From Ktedonobacter sp. SOSP1-85 (GTDB lineage: Bacteria; Chloroflexota; Ktedonobacteria; Ktedonobacterales; Ktedonobacteraceae): a stretch of 64,000 nucleotides of DNA. The stretch lies in assembly GCF_016587415.1 (NCBI RefSeq), contig NZ_BNJI01000001.1, positions 806,001 to 870,000 on the forward strand, given 5' to 3'. The notes beneath the pieces are model-generated. The model saw only the letters and a list, made by a program, of their open reading frames with translations, searched no databases and had not been told where the DNA came from. The translations under genes were made by a program, and so were the position numbers. Shown here piece after piece: positions 18,063 to 25,157 of the stretch (its first letter is position 1; each line of letters starts with the position of its first letter).

Positions 18063-19598
18063 ATGGCAAAAGCCACGAAAACAATCAGACACGCGTTGCA
18101 GTATCCGCCACAGTCAGCCCACTCCTTCGCGGAGCATCAGGCGCTCTACAATCGTGTCGTGGCCTTCTACTTTGAGGTCATCCAGGCCCATGAGGGCATC
18201 CTCTCTCTCAAGAACAAGGAGGCCCTCACCGCCCTGGAGAAACTCACCCATGCGACGGAGAAGAGCCCCCATCCCATTCTGCCTCTCTCCGACATCGCCC
18301 CGGATATTCCCGCGATGTTCCGCCGCGCCGCCATCAATGCGGCCCTTGGCTCTGCTCGCGCCTTTTTCTCCTCGCTCAAAACGTGGCGAGCACGCAAAGA
18401 GAAGCACGAGGCCAAACCATGCAAAAAGGGCAAGAAGCAGCAGCCGTTCAGGGAGCGGCCACCGGTCCCGCCGCGCACCTGGAACAAATCGGCCTCCTTC
18501 TACGCCGGCTTGTGGAAAGAACGCTCTACGCACTCCATCATGCTCAGAGTGTGGACTGGCTCGTGCTGGTCCTGGCTCAAAGTTGGTGCGCTTCCTCGCG
18601 ATATTCCCGAGGGGTACGCACTCGGGAGCCCGCAACTGGTTCGCAAGGGCAACCGCTGGTGGTTGCATACTCCTATCGAGAAAACGTTGGAGGCCCCCGC
18701 CAAGGTTGTTGAACAGATAGCATCCAAAGAGACACGTCTCTGCGCGGTCGATGTGAACCTCGACCAGCATGTAGCCGTGTGTACCGTCCAGACCGTCGAA
18801 GGCACCATCCTGGCTACTTCCTTCATTGGAAATGGCACAGCGGTATCGGGCTTTAGGAAGCGACTGCTCGGACGCATTGCACACAACCGATCTCAGACTG
18901 GCATCATTGCCGAAGGGGAACAGGACAATGCTGATCTGTGGCGCAAGATCAGGCACGTCGATGAGCACATCGCGCACCAGGTGAGCGCCCGCATTGTCCA
19001 GTTCGCCATCGAGCAGCAAGCAAGCATCCTGGTCTTCGAGCATCTGGGCAACCTGCGCCCGGAAAAAGGCACGTATTCGCGCCGCAGCAACCTGAAACGC
19101 GCATACTGGATGAAAGGGCGCATCTTCACGTACGCAAAGTACAAGGCGTGGAATGCAAGTGGTCTCATCACGTGCCGCGTCAATCCGCGCAATACGAGCC
19201 GGGAATGCCATCGCTGTCATGCGCTCGTCATTCGCTACAATGAGGGCGAGCCGGTTGAGGGATACACGCCCGGCGCGGCGCTTTGCCTGTGCCCACAATG
19301 CCAGATGCGCACCCATGCCGACCGCAATGCCAGTCTGAGAATCGAGCAGCGCTTGAGAGAGCGCGACCAAGAACCGTTGAAGGAAAAGCCTCATGCTCGT
19401 TCGCGACGTGCGACGAGGGGGTCGAAAGACCCAGGTGTTGGGATCTCCCAGGATGCCGAAGGCGAAGGGCAACCATCTATTGCTCAAGCAAGGCAAGGGG
19501 ATCACGCCAACGGGCCTGGCACCGCCCAGGGGGGATTGCGCCGGATGGGTGCGCGCCCCTCAGATATGGCTACCACACTACGCCTCCATTTTGAGTAG
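18063..19598 (+). CDS. tnpB: TnpB RNA-guided nuclease, IS605 type
   Basis: A 511-residue TnpB. The split RuvC active site is intact: Asp in LCAVDVNLDQH (near residue 231), Glu in ILVFEHLGNL (near 332) and Asp in THADRNASLRI (near 420). The zinc ribbon has CHRCH and later CPQC. TnpB proteins are RNA-guided DNA nucleases that help retain their element. The chain runs about 90 residues beyond the RuvC-III motif, a charged low-complexity tail that probably reflects overlap with the guide-RNA scaffold rather than a domain. The ATG at 18063 follows GAGAGAAAAG; an earlier ATG at 18033 is less likely. Confidence 0.85.
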   Translation: MAKATKTIRHALQYPPQSAHSFAEHQALYNRVVAFYFEVIQAHEGILSLKNKEALTALEKLTHATEKSPHPILPLSDIAPDIPAMFRRAAINAALGSARAFFSSLKTWRARKEKHEAKPCKKGKKQQPFRERPPVPPRTWNKSASFYAGLWKERSTHSIMLRVWTGSCWSWLKVGALPRDIPEGYALGSPQLVRKGNRWWLHTPIEKTLEAPAKVVEQIASKETRLCAVDVNLDQHVAVCTVQTVEGTILATSFIGNGTAVSGFRKRLLGRIAHNRSQTGIIAEGEQDNADLWRKIRHVDEHIAHQVSARIVQFAIEQQASILVFEHLGNLRPEKGTYSRRSNLKRAYWMKGRIFTYAKYKAWNASGLITCRVNPRNTSRECHRCHALVIRYNEGEPVEGYTPGAALCLCPQCQMRTHADRNASLRIEQRLRERDQEPLKEKPHARSRRATRGSKDPGVGISQDAEGEGQPSIAQARQGDHANGPGTAQGGLRRMGARPSDMATTLRLHFE

Positions 19599-19678
19599 TC
19601 CCTACGGGACTGGTCTCACGGAGGCGCGTACGGAGCCGTGTCAGAAGCTGCTGGGCTTTAGCCCATGCGGAGTGTCAC
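19400..19678 (+). ncRNA. Probable omega (reRNA) guide RNA scaffold
   Basis: In IS605-type elements the guide RNA is made from the 3' end of tnpB through the right end, and the guide is the flanking DNA. Here the segment has small hairpins at 19597-19611 (AGTCCC/GGGACT) and 19652-19665 (TGGGCTTTAGCCCA) before the right end. The 5' limit is a guess. The guide would begin at about 19679. Confidence 0.4.
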
Positions 19679-19693
19679 ATGGTAGAACAGGCG

Positions 19694-21706
19694 CTAGAAA
19701 AATGGGTGCGGATATGGATTTATCTCGGCCTCTGTTAGAGGTTGACTCTGATAGCCCAACGTATATGGGATTTGCTGCAAGCGCTCGAACCCGGTAACGC
19801 GGCGATTAGACTGCCCAAAGGTCATGGGAAGCATCCCAGGCATGAGCACTTTCACACAGTGTAGGCCACAAGCACTGTGTTCTGGCGCGGTCTGGTCGAC
19901 GACCATAATATCAATACCACGCTTGAGATAGTAGCTAGTGAGTGCTTCCAGGTCTTCGCGCAAATCCAGACACTCTGACGGTTGCGCATAAAAATCACGA
20001 AATCCCTCCTGGAAAGTTTGCCGGCGTGGCGTGTGATAGAGAAAGTCTAGCCGCTCAAAGGCCTCCGGGAGGTAGTATACCAGTGGGTGCTGATCCATGT
20101 TACGCACCAGGTTCGAATCCGCGAGCAGCTTCAGGGCCTCGGCTCTGTTATGTTGATTCAACCGGCGCGGAAAAGCCAGGAACATGGCAAACTCGCGCAG
20201 TGCTTTCAACACGGCTTGCTCAGGATGAGGGTGTGAACCAGCCGCGACAAAGGCCTTTGGCATCTCGTATCGATTTTGTTCATCAACGCATAACAAGCAG
20301 ACGCAGGGAACCGCGTGATCCAGGGTGATATTAAAAGCGCGGATTGTATACCCTGAATGATACTCAAGGTGTTCAATAAGCAAACGAATCGTAGGATCAT
20401 CAAGCGAGCGCAGATCCAGGCGCGGCACCTGGAGCCGAGCATACCACGTGAGTAAGAAAGCATCGCGCTCAGCTACTTCGAGCATGCCATGGAAGATCGC
20501 CTCTTCCTGGCAATTCCCAAGCGCACAACCATTGGATATTTCGAAGGCAAAAACTGGATTGTCTTTGCTTGCGGGAACACTATAATAGGCGCAGTGTTCT
20601 GGGATGAGGAGTGGAGCTTGCCTCTGGAAGGAATACCCCCACACCCAGCGGCATAACAGATCATGATGATATGGGATCAATTGACGACAGGCGTGACTCT
20701 GCCTGTGCTGCTCGTATTGTTCCGAAGTATGCAGTCCCAGGATAGTGGGATCAAGCACCGGTTGCCCGTCTCGGACGAGCTGGTTATAGCTCGCTTGCAC
20801 TGTGGTGCGTTTCCCTCTGGGACGCGAGCCAGCATAACGCTCAATGGCCTCCAGCACAGAGACCACCTTACTTTGTTCGGGACGCAGCGTACAGCCAGTA
20901 CCAGTCATTGTCTCCCCAGCCGAGAAGAGATGCGATGAGGCTGTCGGCAAAAGATTTGCATTCTCTACGACAAGCGTAGAGATCAGCCCCGTCTGCGGTT
21001 CAACGTACGTTGAGAGGATCTGCTCGGGGGTGGCTACTGGCTGACTGATACGGTAGGAAAACACATCCGCTTTAGGCCGCGATTGAAGTTCAATGACTGC
21101 CTGATCAGCTTCATCTCTGGGAAGCTGTCCACAGTCAGGGCAGGCAGGAAATGGAAGGAACGCGTGACTGCAGCACTCTAGCGTTGCCAGAGAGAGAGTG
21201 AACAGAGCACTCTCCGTCTGGAGCTGGCCTGATCGCTGCAAATACATGGCAACCTCCCTGCTGGCAAGCGCTGCCAATGCCTCCAGACTGAAGGATGAGA
21301 GCCAGGGCTGTGAGGCGACTGGTTCTCGCTCATGAGAGAGATACTGGTGCAGAAGCTCACGATCACCCTCAAAGGACGCGGCCCCTAATTTACGTAGCTC
21401 GGCACAGCTTACGCATCCCTGCTTGCGGGGAACAACACAGGGTCCAAGCACACCTTCATCAAATTGCGTGTACACAGGAAGCAGCGCTACATCAGCTTGC
21501 AGACAACGCCGATTGAGCGCCCGAAGTATTCTAGGCGCCCAGGTATTGCTGCAATACACAATGATGCTACACGCTGCCAATTGCTGGGAAGAACTCTCTG
21601 TCGTCAAAGGCATGATTTGATATGTGTTCTCAAGATGACGTTTCACCTGCTGGTGGATGAGTCCCTGCCCAATAAGCCCAATCGAGTAGTTCTGCTTCTC
21701 GCTCAT
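19694..21706 (-). CDS. TOMM cyclodehydratase: E1-like N-terminus fused to catalytic YcaO
   Basis: A 670-residue fusion. Residues 1-200 form a reduced E1/ThiF-like domain with a tetra-Cys zinc site (CVSC at 98-101, CPDC at 189-192). Residues 215-670 are a YcaO domain with ATP/Mg ligands in the usual places: SAGETMTGTGC with the later EAIERY (262-291), NGCALGNCQEEAIFHGMLEVAERDAF (392-417) and LREFAMF (503-509). The C-terminus is INPYPHPFF, a PxPxP tail as found in azoline-forming YcaO enzymes. It should use ATP to convert Cys (and Ser/Thr) of the precursor into azolines. Its ATG lies four bases after the upstream stop, and its AGGAGGGGAGA site overlaps the end of that gene. Confidence 0.85.
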   Translation of the reverse strand: MSEKQNYSIGLIGQGLIHQQVKRHLENTYQIMPLTTESSSQQLAACSIIVYCSNTWAPRILRALNRRCLQADVALLPVYTQFDEGVLGPCVVPRKQGCVSCAELRKLGAASFEGDRELLHQYLSHEREPVASQPWLSSFSLEALAALASREVAMYLQRSGQLQTESALFTLSLATLECCSHAFLPFPACPDCGQLPRDEADQAVIELQSRPKADVFSYRISQPVATPEQILSTYVEPQTGLISTLVVENANLLPTASSHLFSAGETMTGTGCTLRPEQSKVVSVLEAIERYAGSRPRGKRTTVQASYNQLVRDGQPVLDPTILGLHTSEQYEQHRQSHACRQLIPYHHDLLCRWVWGYSFQRQAPLLIPEHCAYYSVPASKDNPVFAFEISNGCALGNCQEEAIFHGMLEVAERDAFLLTWYARLQVPRLDLRSLDDPTIRLLIEHLEYHSGYTIRAFNITLDHAVPCVCLLCVDEQNRYEMPKAFVAAGSHPHPEQAVLKALREFAMFLAFPRRLNQHNRAEALKLLADSNLVRNMDQHPLVYYLPEAFERLDFLYHTPRRQTFQEGFRDFYAQPSECLDLREDLEALTSYYLKRGIDIMVVDQTAPEHSACGLHCVKVLMPGMLPMTFGQSNRRVTGFERLQQIPYTLGYQSQPLTEAEINPYPHPFF

Positions 21707-21710
21707 GAGA

Positions 21711-23852
21711 TTATCTCCCCTCCTGCGACACTTTTCCGCTTAAAAGCACACGCACAATATATGGCAATATCTGGGTCAGGGTCGAATCATGATCCAAGGG
21801 CACGACAAACGCTTGTAAACCATTCTTCTGCAATTGCTGTAATAACCACTCATTCCTGGCTGGCCATGCACCTGGCAATGCGTAATCTGGCACAAGCACC
21901 TGGTCACCGCGCAGATTGACCGCAAAATCGGGGACAGGACTTAGCGCGTATGCAGGCTGTTGAAAGTAGGTGGCCTGATACTGCTGCAATGCCCGTTCCA
22001 GTCCCCTGTTCAAGGCCAGAGCGCTATCGCAATGTGTGCTGTATGCAACGGCCTTCTCACCGGCACACACAGCAAAGGTTGGAACACCTAACGGGCCAGT
22101 GATATCGTAAGCGGTGATCTGCTCACCTGCTGCTTTGAGCTGGCGATAGAGGTAGGCTCCTGCTGGAGTTGAGCATGCCCTCTCAAGATCAATCTGGGGA
22201 TATGGCTGCTGTGCGGTCTTCAATCGGGCAACAGTGAGGTAGCAACACCAATCCAACAGTGCCTGGCAGATCGCTTCCTCCCAGGTCATTCCGGACCCAA
22301 TCCCTCGCTCATGCTCGCAGGAAGAAGAGAAAACAGAGATCGCTGGCACAAGCGCGACCTGTTGCGTCTGCAAATTCAGCGCCCAGGTCCACATCTCACT
22401 TTCTGAAGAGGACGCTTTTAGAGCAAGCAATTGCTCGGATGCTATGGTAGGCAAAGCCGCTTGTTGTACCGCTTCAAAAGAAAGCAATCGTCGTTGGTCC
22501 ACACAATTGGCCGCATAGCGCTCACAGGCTTTTTGCGCTACACGCGTTCTCGCGCCTCTTGTATCAATGCTTGCAGCAATAACGCTGAGGGTTTCCGGGT
22601 GATCTTCCCTGGATAGGGGATGGGACACATTGACCTTATACACCGCGAGAGGCAGCCTCACAAAGTGACTGTTCTCAACCGCTGTAAAGAGTCCCATGCG
22701 CGCATCAACACAATGAGCAAATTTTTCCAGGAAGTGGTCCGGGTCAACTGGCTCTTGATGCTGCACGCTATGCATCTGCTCCAGGAACTGCGATGCGGTT
22801 TGGGCAGTAGTATGTCGACAGGCCTGACAATGAGGGTGCGGCAGAAAGGTGTGGCTCTCGCTCAGGAATGTTTGGGTGTGAAGTGCGCTTATCTTTCCGC
22901 CAGTTTCTGGAGAGCCAGCTTGCGTAAAATGCCGAAATACGTCAAAGAGCAGTCGATTGGCAAGTATGCTGGATCCCTGCGCGACGGCAGGTTGGCTACT
23001 AGAGGGCGGTGGCAGATCGCGAAATTCATAGTGTGCAGGCTGGTCTGCATCAGCCAGATTAGCTTGCAGGCGTCGCCATGCGCATTCCCAACAGGCATCA
23101 GTCTCTGGACATACCAGCGGGCCAATCCAGGCATGATCATCAACCGTGATGGCCTGGAGCAGCGTTTTCCCCTCCTCAATGCACAACCTGTTTAAGAGCT
23201 GCGCGCGTGCTAGCATGGGGCTTTGTGCAATGTGAAGAATGGCATCATAAGCCTGGATAGTATGGCGCACCTCCGTCTCGTTAGCCCATGAGAAAGGATC
23301 GATCACATGCACATCTTCTGCCGAAGCATCACGCACAAACAAATTTAGCATCTCCTGGCGGAAATGCTCTTCCTCTGACGTTGTGATTACGCTGATGTTC
23401 TTTATGCCACATTGGCGGCTTGCCTGGATGAGCGAAACGCAGGCAAGTCCATCACCGACAAGCAGAAAATGCTTATCACGAAACGCTTCAAAACGGTGGG
23501 CGGCTGACGTTTGAAACGACTCAATGAAAGCAATGTTGGAGGCGTAGCTTTCTTGCTCTAGCAGGGGAAGCGTATGCGGTTGATCCTGGCTGCTATCAGT
23601 AAGAAAATGATGGGCGAACAATTTCTCGATCAGATTCGTCACCATTCGTTTTCTATCTGCATCCAGACCTTCTGTTATCTCTCCAAGCGTCACCTTGCTA
23701 TCGAGATGGGGAATGAGTTGTTGTAAGAGCAGATATAAGCTTTTTCCTTTCAGAATGAGGCGGTTATTGTTTCCACGTAAATAGACGCCATCGGGCAGAG
23801 GGACACAGTAAGTATCTGCCTTCCAGGTTGGCTGCATATTTCGCATTGGCAT
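21711..23852 (-). CDS. TOMM leader-binding protein: RRE, E1-like and YcaO-like domains
   Basis: About 713 residues from the preferred start. Residues 1-95 (WKADTYCVPLPDGVYLRG, then KGKSLYLLLQQL) resemble the winged-helix RiPP recognition element that binds the leader. An E1/ThiF-like Rossmann part follows (KHFLLVGDGLACVSLI) with CWEC and CQAC zinc cysteines. The last 300 residues resemble a YcaO domain without clear ATP ligands. The whole fits the ocin-ThiF-like family of thiazole-containing bacteriocin maturation proteins. The ATG at 23852 sits nine bases after AAAGGGGA; 23861 is also possible. The longer frame to 23927 would run through a hairpin and is less likely. Confidence 0.8.
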   Translation of the reverse strand: MPMRNMQPTWKADTYCVPLPDGVYLRGNNNRLILKGKSLYLLLQQLIPHLDSKVTLGEITEGLDADRKRMVTNLIEKLFAHHFLTDSSQDQPHTLPLLEQESYASNIAFIESFQTSAAHRFEAFRDKHFLLVGDGLACVSLIQASRQCGIKNISVITTSEEEHFRQEMLNLFVRDASAEDVHVIDPFSWANETEVRHTIQAYDAILHIAQSPMLARAQLLNRLCIEEGKTLLQAITVDDHAWIGPLVCPETDACWECAWRRLQANLADADQPAHYEFRDLPPPSSSQPAVAQGSSILANRLLFDVFRHFTQAGSPETGGKISALHTQTFLSESHTFLPHPHCQACRHTTAQTASQFLEQMHSVQHQEPVDPDHFLEKFAHCVDARMGLFTAVENSHFVRLPLAVYKVNVSHPLSREDHPETLSVIAASIDTRGARTRVAQKACERYAANCVDQRRLLSFEAVQQAALPTIASEQLLALKASSSESEMWTWALNLQTQQVALVPAISVFSSSCEHERGIGSGMTWEEAICQALLDWCCYLTVARLKTAQQPYPQIDLERACSTPAGAYLYRQLKAAGEQITAYDITGPLGVPTFAVCAGEKAVAYSTHCDSALALNRGLERALQQYQATYFQQPAYALSPVPDFAVNLRGDQVLVPDYALPGAWPARNEWLLQQLQKNGLQAFVVPLDHDSTLTQILPYIVRVLLSGKVSQEGR

Positions 23853-23875
23853 AGATTTCATTCCCCTTTGTGGGT

Positions 23876-23912
23876 GTCCTTGTTCAGGATCGTTAAGATC
23901 CTGAACAAGGAC
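23876..23912 (-). promoter_or_regulatory. Hairpin between the precursor and the maturation genes
   Basis: A 16-bp perfect stem with a 5-nt loop lies between the precursor stop (24013) and the first enzyme start (23852). There is no U-run. In RiPP operons a structure here often lets more precursor than enzyme be made; it could be an attenuator or a processing/stability element. Confidence 0.6.
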
Positions 23913-24012
23913 TGAAAAGCATCCCATTTCTAGAGAGAAAGTTATCTCAACAATGCTCTGCTACCTGATATATACAGAGCCAGCTAACTTTCCCTGTTGT
24001 GGGCAGGCAAGC

Positions 24013-24471
24013 TTAGCCCCAGCCTCCACAGCTTCCGCAACTCCAACCTCCGCAGCTGCCACAACTCCAGCCACAGCTGCCACAGCTGCCACAGCTGCCA
24101 CAACTCCAGCCACAGCTGCCACAGCTGCCACAACTCCAGCCACAGCTGCCACAGCTTCCGCAACTTCCACCCCAGTCATGGTCGTGGCCGTGGCAACTTC
24201 CACCCCAGCAACTTCCACCCCAGCAGCTTCCACCCCCACCACCCCAGCTTCCACCCCTATCCCACCAACTTCCACCACCACCACCCCAACCACCACAACT
24301 TCCACAACTTCCACCCCAACCACCACAACTTCCACCCCAACCTCCCTGAATACGACCAATTCCAGGAACCTCAACCTCTTCCAGATTTTCATCTGTCAGA
24401 TCTACAAAATCCACAAGCTGTTCGGAAAGCTTTTTCTCACTCGCCAGACTGTTGTTATTAGTCGGTTTCAT
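24013..24471 (-). CDS. TOMM precursor peptide with 20 Ser-Cys pairs
   Basis: A 152-residue peptide with a leader and a core. The leader (about residues 1-42) is acidic and helical (LSEQLVDFVDLTDENLEEVE) and ends at PGIGRIQ. The core (about 43-152) is almost all Gly, Ser, Cys and Trp. It has 20 cysteines, each directly after Ser, in units such as GSCGSCGW and GGSCWGGSC. Two islands differ: WWDRGGS and HGHDHDW. Ser-Cys pairs are sites for adjacent oxazole-thiazole rings in microcin B17. The DNA is highly repetitive. The gene is immediately upstream of the leader-binding and YcaO genes, same strand. AGGAAGG precedes the ATG. Much longer than usual TOMM precursors. Confidence 0.8.
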   Translation of the reverse strand: MKPTNNNSLASEKKLSEQLVDFVDLTDENLEEVEVPGIGRIQGGWGGSCGGWGGSCGSCGGWGGGGGSWWDRGGSWGGGGGSCWGGSCWGGSCHGHDHDWGGSCGSCGSCGWSCGSCGSCGWSCGSCGSCGSCGWSCGSCGGWSCGSCGGWG

Positions 24472-24645
24472 AGTTTGTTTTCCTTCCTGCTTGGAGCTTG
24501 TAAGTGCCCGTTAGTTCGCTCAAAGGTTCCCTGCGGAAAGCTTTCTCTCTCGCGCCTAACTATCGTTATTAGTTGGTTTCATAGTTTGTTTTCCTTCCTA
24601 CTTGGAGTTTGTAAGTACCTGTTAGTTCGCTCAAAGGTTCCCTGC
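24423..24645. repeat. 111-bp tandem duplication over the precursor gene start
   Basis: Two copies (about 24423-24534 and 24535-24645) each hold the ribosome-binding site, the start codon, the first codons and about 60 bases of leader. They are clearly similar but diverged (e.g. GTCGG vs GTTGG; TGCTTGGAGCT vs TACTTGGAGTT). Only the copy at 24471 opens into the full precursor gene. Confidence 0.85.
24556..24582 (-). pseudogene. Broken duplicate of the precursor start (8 codons)
   Basis: The upstream copy of the duplication starts with ATG and encodes MKPTNNDS before TAG. The matching codon in the real gene is CTG (Leu). It keeps the AGGAAGGAAAA site, so it could be translated as a tiny upstream ORF. 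Whether it is a remnant or a regulatory element cannot be decided. Confidence 0.6.
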
Positions 24646-25067
24646 GCTAAGTTCCGCGACTAGGCATCCATAAGTCGCTTACAAGAAAAGTATGGTTATA
24701 CCTACCAAATCGATCGATTCGCATTTATTTTTAGATTCACAAAGGGGGGTTACGCCAGCAAACGTGTTCTAATACTTCAAAATCAGCTCTCGAATCGCGA
24801 AATTGTTGTCGTAACGCGCCTCCCTGGCGATCCAGTCAGGCAGCAGATGCTGGGAGAGGAGGAGCTGAATGGCTCGCTGGCAGCAAGAGGTACATAGTAT
24901 GCCATGCAAAGGCATGAGTATTCATGGTACAATAGAAGATGCGACAGTTCCAGGTTAGCTTATGCCATTTTTTAGGTGGCAACGAAAGGGAAAATAGCGA
25001 CATCTTTTGTACTGTTGTTTCCTATACATTTCGTAGAACGCTCGTATAACTTCTTAGCAAGCATGTT
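24646..25067. other. Divergent intergenic region between precursor and sensor kinase
   Basis: No gene is apparent. It should contain the minus-strand promoter of the TOMM operon and the plus-strand promoter of the kinase gene. It includes a small GGTATAACC-type element near 24690-24700 and an AT-rich block near 24720-24740. No convincing -35/-10 pair was identified. Confidence 0.35.
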
Positions 25068-25157
25068 GTGGATGGGGAAGGTAGGGTGCGTGTGGATCCG
25101 AAAACCAACAGTCAATTGTATGCCTCTGGAGTACAAGCAGCAGGGAAGCACCAATCG

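Larger units (their letters stand above)
17891..19678 (+). mobile_element. Solo tnpB element (IS200/IS605 superfamily)
   Basis: About 1.79 kb. It holds a tnpB gene but no tnpA. Both ends carry a GGGCTTTAGCCC hairpin core (17898-17909 and 19653-19664), as expected of subterminal hairpins. The left end follows TTTGAC, a plausible target-adjacent motif (TTGAC at 17886-17890). The right end is placed after GTGTCAC at 19678. Ends are inferred and may be off by several bases. Without a tnpA it would depend on a transposase elsewhere. Confidence 0.65.

Noticed and set aside
20108..20122. GGTTCGAATCC, tRNA T-loop-like
   Set aside because: It lies inside the YcaO coding sequence and no acceptor or anticodon arms fold around it.
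24040..24350. CRISPR-like repeated DNA
   Set aside because: The repeats are short, in frame and encode GSCGSCGW units; there are no spacers of regular size.
23953..24663. Long plus-strand open frame rich in Thr, Ala and Pro
   Set aside because: It is the antisense shadow of the repetitive precursor gene. The minus frame has a leader, a ribosome-binding site and matching neighbours.
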